Assembly: GCA_965226825.1 (NCBI GenBank)
Contig: CBDDED010000003.1
Span: 1,550,001 to 1,614,000, forward strand
Length of the DNA stretch: 64,000 nucleotides
Direction of reading: 5' to 3'
Source of the DNA: Io17-Chloro-G2 sp965226825
GTDB taxonomy: Bacteria > Chloroflexota > Dehalococcoidia > Lucifugimonadales > UBA3495
In this document: positions 25,349 through 33,798 of the stretch, piece after piece
How the letters are laid out: every line of letters starts with the position of its first letter
Position numbering within the stretch: position 1 is the first letter of the stretch
Made by a program: the position numbers and the translations under genes
Notes under the pieces: model-generated
Seen by the model: the letters and a program-made list of their open reading frames with translations, nothing else
Databases searched by the model: none
What the model was told of the DNA's origin: nothing

Positions 25349-25789
25349 GTGATACCGCAATTTGATGGGGACGGGCTTCTGCCGCCAGACATCCATTGGG
25401 CAACTTGGGGTAAGTTCGTCAACAGATTCGGGATCAGCCCGCGGAGACAGCAGATAATGGCCGGGCTCAGGGCCGCCCTGGATAGCCTCAAAACAGCCGG
25501 CTGCAAAACCGTATATCTGGACGGAAGCTTCGTCACGCGCAAAGAGGTCCCAAACGACTTCGATGCCTGCTGGGAGGAAGCCGGTGTCGACCCGGCGGTC
25601 CTAGATCCGGTCCTGTTAACTTTCGACCCGGGTAGAGTCACCCAGAAGGCCAAATACATGGGAGAATTATTCCCTGCATCCGCCATTGCGGGCGGAGACG
25701 GATTCTCGTTTCTGGAGTTTTTCCAAACGGATAAGGAAGCCGGAAGGCCAAAAGGAATCGTTGCAATAGATTTGGGGGGCCTCACATGA
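25349..25789 (+). CDS. DUF6932-like (nucleotidyltransferase-like) protein
   Basis: A 146-residue protein. FDGDGLLPPDIHWATWGKF at the N-terminus and the central TVYLDGSFVTRKEVPNDFDACWE match, from memory, the DUF6932 family, whose GS-x(n)-D-x-D-like core resembles minimal nucleotidyltransferases (here GSF then DFD). The start is a GTG that directly follows a promoter -10. Its stop overlaps the ATG of the HTH partner (ATGA), which indicates translational coupling. Such pairs look like toxin-antitoxin modules, with this protein as the candidate enzyme, but this is not proven. Confidence 0.65.
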   Translation: MIPQFDGDGLLPPDIHWATWGKFVNRFGISPRRQQIMAGLRAALDSLKTAGCKTVYLDGSFVTRKEVPNDFDACWEEAGVDPAVLDPVLLTFDPGRVTQKAKYMGELFPASAIAGGDGFSFLEFFQTDKEAGRPKGIVAIDLGGLT

Positions 25790-26226
25790 TCAAGAACGAA
25801 AGGCAATACCGGATCACCAAGGCGATGGCAGCCCGGTTTCAGAACAACCTCACCGATCTCAAACAACGGCCCGACGCCGACGGGGGCGTGCATCCTCTTA
25901 TTGCCAAGGCGCGAGAGGAGGCATTGACCAGTCAATTGGCCGACCTGGAGAACGAACTGCACGAGTACGAATCTCTAAAGGCCGGTAAGTTCCGGTTGGA
26001 TTCCCTAAAGGTAGTAGCGGACCTGCCGTCTGTACTCATCAAAGCGCGTATCGCGCAAGGCTTGAGTCAGAAAGAGTTGGCAGAACGAATTGGGCTGAAA
26101 GAGCAGCAGATACAGCGATACGAGGCCACCGATTACGCCTCGGCCAACCTGGCCCGAATTCAAGAGGTTGCCAGCGCATTCAATGTCGACGTCGACAGCC
26201 CGACGACAGCCACGGACTCCGAGTGA
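25786..26226 (+). CDS. XRE-family helix-turn-helix protein (antitoxin-like)
   Basis: A 146-residue protein. The N-terminal half is an alpha-helical segment (RITKAMAARFQNNLTDLKQR; LTSQLADLENELHEYESLKAG) that may dimerise. The C-terminal half is a clear XRE/Cro helix-turn-helix (VLIKARIAQGLSQKELAERIGLKEQQIQRYEATDYASANLARIQEVASAFNV). It overlaps the DUF6932-like gene by four bases, the usual arrangement of a toxin-antitoxin or autoregulated pair. It would be expected to bind its own promoter near 25314-25349. The exonuclease gene follows 26 bases later. Confidence 0.85.
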   Translation: MIKNERQYRITKAMAARFQNNLTDLKQRPDADGGVHPLIAKAREEALTSQLADLENELHEYESLKAGKFRLDSLKVVADLPSVLIKARIAQGLSQKELAERIGLKEQQIQRYEATDYASANLARIQEVASAFNVDVDSPTTATDSE

Positions 26227-26252
26227 CTAAGTTCTCCGAGTGACTGAGTTCA

Positions 26253-27131
26253 ATGAAAGTACACCTGGTTGACGGGACTTACGAGTTGTTCCGGGCTTAC
26301 TTCGCCCTGCCTTCCTTTCTGTCCCCCGATGGGAGGGAGACGGCGGCCGTTCGTGGGTTGATGCGCACGCTTTTGAGTTTGTTGAGGCAGGAAGATGTTG
26401 ACCACGTGGGCTGCGCCTTCGACCACGTTGTTGAGTCGTTCCGCAACCGGATGTTCCCCGGATATAAAACCGGGGAAGGAATCGCGGAAGACCTGCTGGT
26501 CCAGTTTCCGCTGGCGGAGCGGGCGGCAGCGTCTCTGGGCATTGTGGTCTGGCCAATGGCCGAGTTCGAGGCGGATGACGCCATCGCAACCGCCGCGGTC
26601 CGCTTCAGCGAGTCTCCGGAAGTAGACCAGGTGGTGATTTGTTCGCCGGACAAAGACCTGACCCAAGTGGTGCGGGGGCAACGGGTGGTCTGCCTGGACC
26701 GCCGGCGGGGCATTGTCCTGGACGAACCGGGAGTGTTGGAAAAGTTTGGCGTTCACCCGGAATCCATACCGGACTACCTTGGTCTAGTCGGGGATGCCGC
26801 CGATGGGATACCGGGCATTCCCAAGTGGGGAGCCAAGACCGCCGCAACTATTTTGAACCGCTACCGCCATATAGAAACAGTCCCTCCGGACCCATCGGAC
26901 TGGGACGTCAAGGTCCGCGGAACTGATGGGATCGCCGCCAGCCTGGCCGAATACCGGACGGAGGCATTGCTTTACCGGGAGCTGGCCACGCTCAGACTGG
27001 ACGTGGACCTGCCGGAAACCCTGGAACAGATGAAATGGCGGGGAATCCCGAGGCAACCTTTCGAATCTATATGCAACGAATTGGGGTTTTCCGACCTGGG
27101 CGTCCGGCCCGAGGAATGGGCCACGAATTGA
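26253..27131 (+). CDS. Standalone 5'-3' exonuclease (flap nuclease family)
   Basis: A 292-residue protein equivalent to the N-terminal 5'-nuclease domain of DNA polymerase I, without the polymerase part. Metal-site acids are visible: Asp7 (HLVDGTYELFRAYF), Asp in CAFDHVVESFRNRMFPGYKTGEG, the EFEADDAIAT cluster near 105-112, CSPDKDLTQVV near 131, and the helix-hairpin-helix region YLGLVGDAADGIPGIPKWGAKTAATIL near 172-198. It would remove RNA primers or flaps during replication and repair. It follows the HTH gene by 26 bases and may be co-transcribed. Full-length PolA is presumably encoded elsewhere. Confidence 0.9.
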   Translation: MKVHLVDGTYELFRAYFALPSFLSPDGRETAAVRGLMRTLLSLLRQEDVDHVGCAFDHVVESFRNRMFPGYKTGEGIAEDLLVQFPLAERAAASLGIVVWPMAEFEADDAIATAAVRFSESPEVDQVVICSPDKDLTQVVRGQRVVCLDRRRGIVLDEPGVLEKFGVHPESIPDYLGLVGDAADGIPGIPKWGAKTAATILNRYRHIETVPPDPSDWDVKVRGTDGIAASLAEYRTEALLYRELATLRLDVDLPETLEQMKWRGIPRQPFESICNELGFSDLGVRPEEWATN

Positions 27132-27231
27132 GAGAAGTCCGACCGGCTCTCAACGATATTTGACGATGTCGGACGCCTATCCCCCGATCATTCCCCTAGC
27201 GCACAATGCGCGGGCTCAAGCCGAGGCCGGT

Positions 27232-27237
27232 TATAAT
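27232..27237 (+). promoter_or_regulatory. -10 element TATAAT before the hotdog pair
   Basis: A perfect TATAAT (in GGTTATAATGGG) lies 45 bases upstream of the ATG at 27282. There is no recognisable -35 hexamer. The same GTTATAATGG context recurs before other genes in this window (41026, 43622), which supports it as a genuine promoter form here. Confidence 0.45.
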
Positions 27238-27281
27238 GGGACTCGGACCGCCTTTTCCAACCTGACTTGAAAGAGGTAACT

Positions 27282-27701
27282 ATGGTGGAAGACGATAGCA
27301 AGATTCTTCTGGACTGGGACGCTCTAGAAGTGGGCGAGACGTTTGAGAAGTACGAGTACTCGTTGACTCAAGACATGATTGACACGTTTCGGCGGGGAGT
27401 CATGGACCCGGAGGCCAGTTTCCCCACGATCTCCCACAAGGTCGACGTCAAGCAGTACAACGCAAAGTACCGGGACAACGGATCGGTCAACGCGCGGTGC
27501 GCCTTCTACTGCTACAACGCTCCCAGGGCCGGTTCCAAGCTGACGGTCACCGCCTGGATTGCCGACAAATATCTGCGCCGCGGCAAGAATTACATCGTGA
27601 CCGAGGCGGTTTCGGTGGATGAGGATGGACGCTTGATCGACCGGGTGATCACCCACGAGCTGAAGCAGCCATCGGAGGTGGGCAAGAAATGGGGCGGCTA
27701 G
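27282..27701 (+). CDS. MaoC/hotdog-like protein (first of a pair)
   Basis: A 139-residue protein; AAAGAGG precedes the ATG at 27282 (a TTG at 27267 is also in frame). DWDALEVGETFEKYEYSLTQDMIDTFRRGVMDPE at the N-terminus resembles the start of MaoC-like dehydratase or FAS1-type hotdog domains. The later GSKLTVTAWIADKYLRRGKNYIVTEAVSVDEDGRLI is the long hotdog strand pair. It overlaps the next gene by 13 bases. The two half-size hotdog proteins probably form a heterodimer, as in two-subunit (R)-3-hydroxyacyl-ACP or -CoA dehydratases. The exact substrate is unknown. Confidence 0.8.
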   Translation: MVEDDSKILLDWDALEVGETFEKYEYSLTQDMIDTFRRGVMDPEASFPTISHKVDVKQYNAKYRDNGSVNARCAFYCYNAPRAGSKLTVTAWIADKYLRRGKNYIVTEAVSVDEDGRLIDRVITHELKQPSEVGKKWGG

Positions 27702-28141
27702 AGCGCAACTACCAGATTGGCGACGATATACCTCCCCTCACCAAGTCGATGACCCAGGAGGCAATCAACCTGTTCGAGGGCAGCGCCGGACAATCGGGGC
27801 CGTCCCAATTCACAGACGAGGAAACCGCCAGGGAGACCCTGGGAACTGAGGGGACCGTGGCGTCCGGGAGGATGTCGCTCACCTTTGCTATCGAGATGCT
27901 GCGACGATATTTTGGAGCCGACGTTTTCAACCGCGCGGGCAGCGTCGACATCCGGTTCCTCCGGCCGGTGCGGCCCGGAGACACCATTACGTTCACTGGA
28001 AATATCACCGCCATTTCTCGAGAGGCTAACGGCAGCAGGGTGTCGGTAGACATCATGGTGCAGAACCAGAATGGCAACACCACCGGCGCCGGTTCCGGCA
28101 GCGCCATCGTTCCCAACGCCTACCTACCAGTTGAAGAGTAG
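27689..28141 (+). CDS. MaoC-like dehydratase (second of a pair)
   Basis: A 150-residue hotdog-fold protein. YQIGDDIPPLTKSMTQEAINLFEG is the MaoC N-terminal strand and helix. ASGRMSLTFAIEMLRRYFG followed by SVDIRFLRPVRPGDTITFTGNITAIS is the conserved core. The catalytic Asp-His dyad of hydratase 2 is not clearly present (GPSQFTDEE precedes the helix in place of N-x-H-x-D), so it may be the non-catalytic or a variant subunit. It overlaps the previous gene by 13 bases, implying coupled translation and a complex. Confidence 0.88.
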   Translation: MGRLERNYQIGDDIPPLTKSMTQEAINLFEGSAGQSGPSQFTDEETARETLGTEGTVASGRMSLTFAIEMLRRYFGADVFNRAGSVDIRFLRPVRPGDTITFTGNITAISREANGSRVSVDIMVQNQNGNTTGAGSGSAIVPNAYLPVEE

Positions 28142-28294
28142 GGGGCCGCGTCTCCAAGGCTTCACGTTACAAGCAACAACCGAATCCACCCTCACGCCGA
28201 CAGAATGCGGTTGGACCGCAACGGTTTCCAAGATAGTACCGGTTTCCAAAATGCTACTGAGGTTGCAGTTGCTCTGCATTCAAGCCGAGAGGTT

Positions 28295-28323
28295 TTGACC
28301 GGGGGTGGGTCTTAACCTATAGT
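28295..28323 (+). promoter_or_regulatory. Promoter TTGACC-17-TATAGT
   Basis: Near-consensus sigma70-type hexamers with 17-base spacing lie 47 bases upstream of the SMP-30 start at 28371. This is one of the best promoters in the window. Confidence 0.7.
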
Positions 28324-28370
28324 GTCGCGTGGTCAAAGCCCGGTTGAAATTCCCTGCCCAGGAGGCCAAG

Positions 28371-29264
28371 ATGCCCATCGAACAGCTTTCCCCCGACCTG
28401 GAGCACATCGTCTCAGTAGACCAGCCGGTGGAGGAGTTGGCCGCCGGATTTGGCAACGACAACGGCCCGGCCGAAGCGCCCCTATGGCGGCAGGAAGGCA
28501 ATTATCTTCTGTTCAGCGACATCGGCAATGACCGCCGGATCAAGTGGACCCCCGAGGAAGGGCCGACGGTGTTCAAACAGCCCACGAACCATGGCAACGG
28601 TATGACCAGAGACCCGCAGGGCCGGCTGGTGGTGTGCGAAAGGGTTGGCCGGGTGTGCCGCTATGAGCACGACGGGAGTCCCACCGTGGTGGCGGGCAGC
28701 TACCAGGGCAAGCGTTTGAACTGGCCCAACGACGTGGTGGTGAAGTCTGACGGAAGCATCTACTTCACCGACCCCAGCGCTCCCGCGCCGGGCTACCAGC
28801 TGGACTTTTGCGGAGTGTACCGGGTGTCTCCGGACCTGGGCACATTGACGTTGCTGGTCCGGGACTTTGTATTCCCCAACGGGTTGGCCTTCTCCCACGA
28901 CGAAAGCATCCTGTACATCAATGACTCTCGCCGCAGGCACATCCGGGCCCTTGACGTTCAACCGAACGGCGCACTGGCCCTGGGGTCGAACCGGGTGTTC
29001 TGCGACGTCGGCGGTGAGAGGCCAGGCGTGCCGGACGGCATCAAGGTGGACAGCGAAGGCAACGTGTACTGCGGTGGTTCTGGGGGCATCTGGATCATCG
29101 ATCCCAAGGGAAACCACTTGGGGACCATTGTTCACGGGGCCCCGATCACCACCAACCTGGCCTGGGGAGGAGGGGACTGGAAAACCCTGTTTTTCACGAC
29201 TAGGTATACCTTGGGACGGGTGCAGATGAAGGTGGCCGGCGTTCCGGTGCCCGCCAAGCGATAA
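28371..29264 (+). CDS. SMP-30/gluconolactonase-like beta-propeller protein
   Basis: CAGGAGGCCAAG places the start at the ATG at 28371, giving 297 residues. The six-bladed propeller signatures are present: EAPLWRQEGNYLLFSDIGNDRRIKW (Glu metal ligand), NHGNGMTRDPQGRLVVCERVGRVCRYE, LNWPNDVVVKSDGSIYFTDP (Asn ligand), FPNGLAFSHDESILYINDSRRRHI and GVPDGIKVDSEGNVYCG (Asp ligand). The family opens lactones with a divalent cation; typical substrates are sugar lactones. There is no signal peptide, so it is cytoplasmic. It stands alone under a strong promoter. Confidence 0.92.
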   Translation: MPIEQLSPDLEHIVSVDQPVEELAAGFGNDNGPAEAPLWRQEGNYLLFSDIGNDRRIKWTPEEGPTVFKQPTNHGNGMTRDPQGRLVVCERVGRVCRYEHDGSPTVVAGSYQGKRLNWPNDVVVKSDGSIYFTDPSAPAPGYQLDFCGVYRVSPDLGTLTLLVRDFVFPNGLAFSHDESILYINDSRRRHIRALDVQPNGALALGSNRVFCDVGGERPGVPDGIKVDSEGNVYCGGSGGIWIIDPKGNHLGTIVHGAPITTNLAWGGGDWKTLFFTTRYTLGRVQMKVAGVPVPAKR

Positions 29265-29385
29265 CCAAGTGGAGGGAGTCGCGCGAGGGGAAGAATTGCC
29301 GTGGGGAACGGCAGAGTAATGTGTTAGGACCAAAGGCAGGGAACCGTGTTTCGCCCGAGCCTGGATTTAACCCTGGGGGTATGTC

Positions 29386-29421
29386 GAAAAAAAGAGAGGC
29401 CGCCCAAAAAGGCGGCCTCTC
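29386..29421 (-). terminator. Rho-independent terminator of the zinc-ribbon gene
   Basis: An 11-bp stem (GAGAGGCCGCC / GGCGGCCTCTC, 29394-29404 and 29411-29421) with a CAAAAA loop is followed on the minus strand by seven T. It ends the zinc-ribbon gene 15 bases after its stop codon. Confidence 0.9.
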
Positions 29422-29435
29422 CTGACGATCCGGAC

Positions 29436-29723
29436 TTACCGACGCATCGCGCTGAAGCAGTCGCTGCAATACACCGGGCGGTCGCCCCTGGGCCGGAAGG
29501 GGACCATGGTATCAGCGCCGCACTGGGCGCACACAGCCGGGTGCATCTCACGGGGACCCCAGCCGTCGCCCCGCTGCTGATTGCGGCGGGCGCCGCGGCA
29601 TTCGGGACACCGCTTGGGCTCGTTGGTGTAACCGCGGGAGGAGAAAAACTCCTGCTCCCCAACGGTGAAAACGAATTGCGCTCCGCAGTCCGAACACAAA
29701 AGATTCTTGTCTGCTAGTGCCAT
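29436..29723 (-). CDS. Small zinc-ribbon protein (CxxC repeats)
   Basis: A 95-residue protein. GGAGGTCATCCAA on the minus strand sets the ATG at 29723. Four CxxC knuckles occur: CSDC at 13-16, CPEC near 42, CAQC near 65 and CSDC near 86, enough for two zinc ribbons. The segment FFSSRGYTNEPKRCPECRGARRNQQRGD is a well-known conserved small-protein motif in Chloroflexota and other bacteria, often annotated zinc-ribbon domain-containing protein. It likely binds nucleic acid or a protein partner. It has its own extended -10 promoter and a strong terminator, so it is a single-gene unit that is probably well expressed. Confidence 0.88.
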   Translation of the reverse strand: MALADKNLLCSDCGAQFVFTVGEQEFFSSRGYTNEPKRCPECRGARRNQQRGDGWGPREMHPAVCAQCGADTMVPFRPRGDRPVYCSDCFSAMRR

Positions 29724-29829
29724 TTGGATGACCTCCAAGGTAGTTTAGGTTTGGCTCAGTCTAGGTCATCCGATGTTGAGGTTACTAATATGGAACCACG
29801 AACGGAGATCTTAACTTACACCGATTTCG

Positions 29830-29838
29830 ATTATAGCA
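29830..29838 (-). promoter_or_regulatory. Extended -10 promoter (TGCTATAAT) for the zinc-ribbon gene
   Basis: On the minus strand TGCTATAAT (29838-29830) fits the extended -10 consensus TGnTATAAT. It lies about 107 bases before the ATG at 29723, which implies a leader of roughly 100 bases. The -35 is weak, as is usual for extended -10 promoters. Plus-strand bases 29740-29993 contain no other gene. Confidence 0.55.
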
Positions 29839-29993
29839 GATTTTTGCGATGACAGATATTCCCAGCAACAATGGTCTGAAATTCGTTGAGACTTGGGTTT
29901 TTCTGAGGGTCAACCATGCTCCATTGGGTCAATCACGGCGCAATCAGTGGTAATTCGTCAACAAACCGTTCTTTTCTTGTTGGATTCGAATCC

Positions 29994-31265
29994 CTACGGC
30001 GATTTAACTCCTTCGGCCTGCCGTCTGCTGCCCACCGGCCCAACCGAGATCAACAGCCCGGAGACCAACAACATCCACGCTGCCAGCCAGGAAATCAGAA
30101 ATCCCGGGTAGAAAGAGCCGGATGCATCCCTCAAAAACCCAACTAAAATGGGCGATGCAAACATCGCAAACCCGGAAAAGGTGATGAACGAACCCCAGAC
30201 CACGGCCACTTTCGCCGGGTCCCGATCTACCAGGCTCATAGACAGGGAGAGCAGCGTGGGCACGTACAACCACGAGCCCAGCCCCAACAGCGCCAAGCCG
30301 GCGTAGGTGGCAAAAGTGTTCTCCAAAAGAAACGACCCCAGTCCACCCAGGATCACCATCACTCCGGGAACCAGCAGAAACAGACGGGGCGACGGGAAGC
30401 GCAGGGGCAACGTCCCGCCCAACAGCACTCCAAACACGCCCACGAACGGCATGAGTCCGGAAACCAGACCGGCCTGAGACAGGCTCATGTTCCTGGACTC
30501 GAAGAAAAACGTGGGCAACCACGCGGTCAAAGCGGTGTACTGTACCAGCACACCGGCATCGGCCATCAGCAACAGGATAATAGGCCTCCGGTTGAGGATC
30601 CCGGGCACCTGTTTCAGGGAGATTCTCTCCAGGGGAGATGCTCCCGGTGAATCCCGCCCCAAGGCAATCCAGGCGACGGCGCCCACCACGCCAAGGCCGC
30701 CAAAAGCCGTCAACGCAGTCTGCCATCCTATGGCCCCGGCCAAGGGGGCTACTCCTCCCACCGAGATTGCCACTCCCAGGCTCAAGACGGCGGTGTTCAA
30801 CCCGTTCATCAACAACACTTCCCTCGGACGAAACCAGGCCACCAGCAGGGGGCCGGTAGCGGTCAAAACAAGTGCGCCGCCAAATCCGGACAGCAACCGG
30901 AGGACCAGCAGGGTTGGATAGTTGGGAGCAAACACCGACAACGCCAGAATACCCATGGACAACCAGGCCAGGGCGAAGGAGACCTTCATACCCAGGCGAA
31001 TTGCAATTAAACCACCGGGAAGCCCAACAGCCGCCGCCACCAACAGGGTGACCGCAACCAGTAAGGATGCCGCCGTGCTGGATATGGAATAATCCTGGAT
31101 GATGAGGGGCAATACCGGGGAGACCGCAAACAGGTTCAGCCCGAGGCACAGGTGCGCCGACAGGATCAACCCAGCAATTACGTACCGGTAACCGTCAGGC
31201 TGGTGTTGGCTTTCTCCGGGCAAACTAACCGGCCAAGGAGGCCTGGATTTCCTGGGCCAGGGCAA
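29994..31265 (-). CDS. Major facilitator superfamily transporter
   Basis: A 423-residue protein with about twelve transmembrane helices. The MFS loop motif between helices 2 and 3 reads GLPGGLIAIRLGMKVSFALA, and helix 4 contains RLLSGFGGALVLTATGPLLVAWF. It resembles nitrate/cyanate-type or CynX-like MFS members by eye, but the substrate is not certain. The listed ATG at 31265 overlaps the amidase end by 41 bases; a TTG at 31223 is an alternative start. It is translationally linked to the amidase, so it may import an amide that the amidase then cleaves. Confidence 0.9.
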   Translation of the reverse strand: MPWPRKSRPPWPVSLPGESQHQPDGYRYVIAGLILSAHLCLGLNLFAVSPVLPLIIQDYSISSTAASLLVAVTLLVAAAVGLPGGLIAIRLGMKVSFALAWLSMGILALSVFAPNYPTLLVLRLLSGFGGALVLTATGPLLVAWFRPREVLLMNGLNTAVLSLGVAISVGGVAPLAGAIGWQTALTAFGGLGVVGAVAWIALGRDSPGASPLERISLKQVPGILNRRPIILLLMADAGVLVQYTALTAWLPTFFFESRNMSLSQAGLVSGLMPFVGVFGVLLGGTLPLRFPSPRLFLLVPGVMVILGGLGSFLLENTFATYAGLALLGLGSWLYVPTLLSLSMSLVDRDPAKVAVVWGSFITFSGFAMFASPILVGFLRDASGSFYPGFLISWLAAWMLLVSGLLISVGPVGSRRQAEGVKSP

Positions 31266-32439
31266 TCAGAGCCGTATCGGATCCCCTGGGTCCCATTAAG
31301 GAAAATCCAACCGGCCCAGCTTCGGTTTCAGCCAGGGGCAAGCTGAGTTGGGGAACGCCGCTGAGCCCGGCGACACTGGTCAGTTGGCTATTCCGCAGGC
31401 GGAGGGTGTGCCGGTCAGACACTCGCTGCGCCAGCCGGGGAGCGGGGGCTACCGTCGTGGGCAAACATATAACCGCGCCACCTTCGAGTATTTCGTCCAT
31501 GCGCTCCGAAACCGCTTGGCGTCCCGGAAGCGCTTGGGCCACTTCGTCATCGGTTATCGCTTTGGCCTGAGTGTATCTCTCGGAAACCTCGAAGCTGAAC
31601 CGGGGGTTGACCTGCTCTATCCAATCTCGCACCGAGTCCCAGGCCTCCCTCCCTTGAAGCGTCTGTTGGTACGCCGACCAGCCGACCAGGCCGCCGGGGG
31701 CAAGCCTTTGCGTGGATACGTCGCCCATCAGCAATGACAGAGCGCCCACGAAGGGTTGAAGCGCGTCCAGGACCTCCTTTTCCGCCAGTGCGAACGCGTC
31801 CTCCGCAATAACCAGTCGCTGCGGCCTGGTAGCCGCTTCCGGACCGCCGAGCAGGACCGCCGCAATCCGGGAAAAGGTAACCAAGTCTCGGGCAAACCAG
31901 CCAATCGTGTCAAAGCTGGGCGCTTGCAGCAGCATTCCGTCCAGGGGGATTGCTCCGTGGGTGGGCCGCATGCCGTAGAGAGCGCAAAAGCTGGCGGGAA
32001 CCCTCACCGAGCCGCCGGTGTCCGATCCCAATGCAAAGTCGACCAGACCTCCGGCCACAGCCGATGCCGACCCGCTGGAAGACCCGCCGGGAACGCAGCC
32101 GCGGGCTTTGGGATTAGTTGGGGTGCCGTAGTGGACGTTTTCGCCGAAGATCCCCCGGGTCAACTCGTCGGTCAGCGTCTTACCCACCATGGTTGCGCCG
32201 GCGTTGACCAGCGTCTCCACCACCCAGGCATTCTTGCCGGCCGCCTGGTGGGTGGCCTTCCAGTCGGGGTTGCCGCACCCGGTGACGTGCCCGGCCACGT
32301 CAAATATATCCTTGGCCGCGAAGGACAAACCCGACAACGGCCCCGTCAGGGCCCCCGGCAGATACGCGTTGGAATCTTTGCAAAAGGCGTTCAAAGGGTC
32401 ATCGTTGACGGGGTCAGTGTGGGGCAATGGCGAAGTCAT
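31225..32439 (-). CDS. Amidase signature family enzyme
   Basis: A 404-residue amidase. The Ser-cisSer-Lys triad regions are clear: Lys in SFAAKDIFDVAGH near residue 43, cis-Ser in PGGSSSGSASAVAGGLVDFALGSDTGGSVRVPASFCALYGMRPTHG spanning about 118-163, and the nucleophile Ser in that block's DTGGSVRVP. It hydrolyses amides to acids and ammonia in the cytoplasm. It is shorter than GatA (about 480) and resembles Arabidopsis amidase-1-like bacterial members. The MFS gene overlaps its 3' end. A second amidase gene lies at 49094. Confidence 0.92.
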   Translation of the reverse strand: MTSPLPHTDPVNDDPLNAFCKDSNAYLPGALTGPLSGLSFAAKDIFDVAGHVTGCGNPDWKATHQAAGKNAWVVETLVNAGATMVGKTLTDELTRGIFGENVHYGTPTNPKARGCVPGGSSSGSASAVAGGLVDFALGSDTGGSVRVPASFCALYGMRPTHGAIPLDGMLLQAPSFDTIGWFARDLVTFSRIAAVLLGGPEAATRPQRLVIAEDAFALAEKEVLDALQPFVGALSLLMGDVSTQRLAPGGLVGWSAYQQTLQGREAWDSVRDWIEQVNPRFSFEVSERYTQAKAITDDEVAQALPGRQAVSERMDEILEGGAVICLPTTVAPAPRLAQRVSDRHTLRLRNSQLTSVAGLSGVPQLSLPLAETEAGPVGFSLMGPRGSDTALIALAQEIQASLAG

Positions 32440-32647
32440 TGGTCCCTCCCAGAATCAAAGTAGGCAAGCCTAGTATAAGTCAAGGCTCTACCGGGTGTGG
32501 ATGCGACCCGATGGCCGGTTGTGGACAACTTCGATTGGGGGCGGTTACTATTCCATTCATTCATGGTTCGAGTTCATGGCCCGAGCGTGAATCGGCAGAT
32601 GTTGGTGGCGGCTTTCGCCCAATGATGGCCAATGAAGGAGCTAACGA

Positions 32648-33667
32648 ATGAAGGTGTTCGGCAGCATACCAAGGGACGATCTGGGCAAGATATCTGAAAA
32701 AGCCCGATGGGTTGAGGAAATAGGGTACGACGGAATCAACACCAACGAGGACTTCTCCAGCCCATTTATGGCGCTAACCCTGGCCGCCGAGCACACGAAA
32801 ACCGCCATACTGGGCACTTCTATCGCGGTGGTGTTTCCGCTGAGCCCAATGAACATCGCCTATATGTCCTGGGAACTCCAAAAGTATTCCCAGGGCCGGT
32901 TCCGCCTGGGCATGGGGAGCCAAGTCAAAGGGCACATCGAGCGGCGATTCAGCGTGCCCTGGGTTGCGCCGGGGCCCCGGATGCGCGAATACATCCTGTC
33001 GCTGAAGGCGATTTGGGAGAACTTCCAAAACGGCGGTCCGCTGAAATTCCAAGGGGACTACTACAACTTCAGCCTGATCACACCCCACTTCAGTCCCGGT
33101 CCGATCTACTATCCGGCGCCCAAAATCTTCATTGCGGCGGTCGGTCCATACATGTTCCGTCTGGCCGGCGAGCTCTGCGACGGTGTGCTCCCCCATGGAT
33201 TCATGACACGCAAGTACATGGATGAAGTGGCCCTGCCGAACCTGGAGATTGGTCTGAAAAAGTCGGGGCGGACTTTCGACGACATCGAGATCGGCGCCGG
33301 GGGGTTCCTGGTGATGGGGGAAGACGAAGAGGAACTGGACAACGCCTACCAGGCTACCCAACGGCGCATCGCATTTTATGGCTCAACCCGTACCTACAAA
33401 GGGGTTATGGACGTTCATGGGTGGGGCGACGTGTGCCTGGAGTTGAACCGGCTGGCCGCGGCGGGACAGTGGGATGAAATGCCATCAAAGGTGAGCGCCG
33501 AGATGGTTGAGACTTTCGCCACCATGGGCACCTACGACCAGATAGTGGACCGAATACGGGACAGGTTCGGCAGCTATGCGACCCAGATAGGGTTCAATTT
33601 GCCGGTGGATACCGACGCCGCCCAGGAACGACTGAGGAGGACAATCGCCGAAATTCAGGAGATTTAA
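32648..33667 (+). CDS. F420-dependent LLM-class oxidoreductase (TIGR03617-like)
   Basis: A 339-residue luciferase-fold protein with AAGGAG before the ATG. The N-terminus KVFGSIPRDDLGKISEKARWVEEIGYDGINTNEDFSSPFMALTLAAEHT, then LGTSIAVVFPLSPMNIAYMSWELQKYSQGRFRLGMGSQVKGHIERRF, matches from memory the MSMEG_2256-type F420-dependent LLM group, where Asn-Glu-Asp replaces EHH. It would use F420 (or FMN) for an unassigned redox step. The upstream 208-base gap to the amidase start must carry divergent promoters; I cannot pick the hexamers. The VOC gene follows 131 bases later from its own promoter. Confidence 0.88.
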   Translation: MKVFGSIPRDDLGKISEKARWVEEIGYDGINTNEDFSSPFMALTLAAEHTKTAILGTSIAVVFPLSPMNIAYMSWELQKYSQGRFRLGMGSQVKGHIERRFSVPWVAPGPRMREYILSLKAIWENFQNGGPLKFQGDYYNFSLITPHFSPGPIYYPAPKIFIAAVGPYMFRLAGELCDGVLPHGFMTRKYMDEVALPNLEIGLKKSGRTFDDIEIGAGGFLVMGEDEEELDNAYQATQRRIAFYGSTRTYKGVMDVHGWGDVCLELNRLAAAGQWDEMPSKVSAEMVETFATMGTYDQIVDRIRDRFGSYATQIGFNLPVDTDAAQERLRRTIAEIQEI

Positions 33668-33730
33668 ACTGGATTGATGGCTTTCAGACCGAAAATTCCT
33701 GGATTTACTCCCTGGCGGCGCTATTCAGGG

Positions 33731-33758
33731 TTGGAACACGCCTGGGTGATGGTATACT
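33731..33758 (+). promoter_or_regulatory. Promoter TTGGAA-16-TATACT
   Basis: These hexamers lie 40 bases before the VOC start at 33799, just after the LLM stop. Confidence 0.55.
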
Positions 33759-33798
33759 GGCAGAGCGTCGCAACTTAATCAGACCGGCGGGAGTTGAA

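Noticed and set aside
29960..29998. Possible tRNA 3' end (GGATTCGAATCCC resembles a T-arm)
   Set aside because: No matching acceptor 5' strand, anticodon arm or D-arm is found upstream, and the sequence runs into the MFS gene's 3' end.
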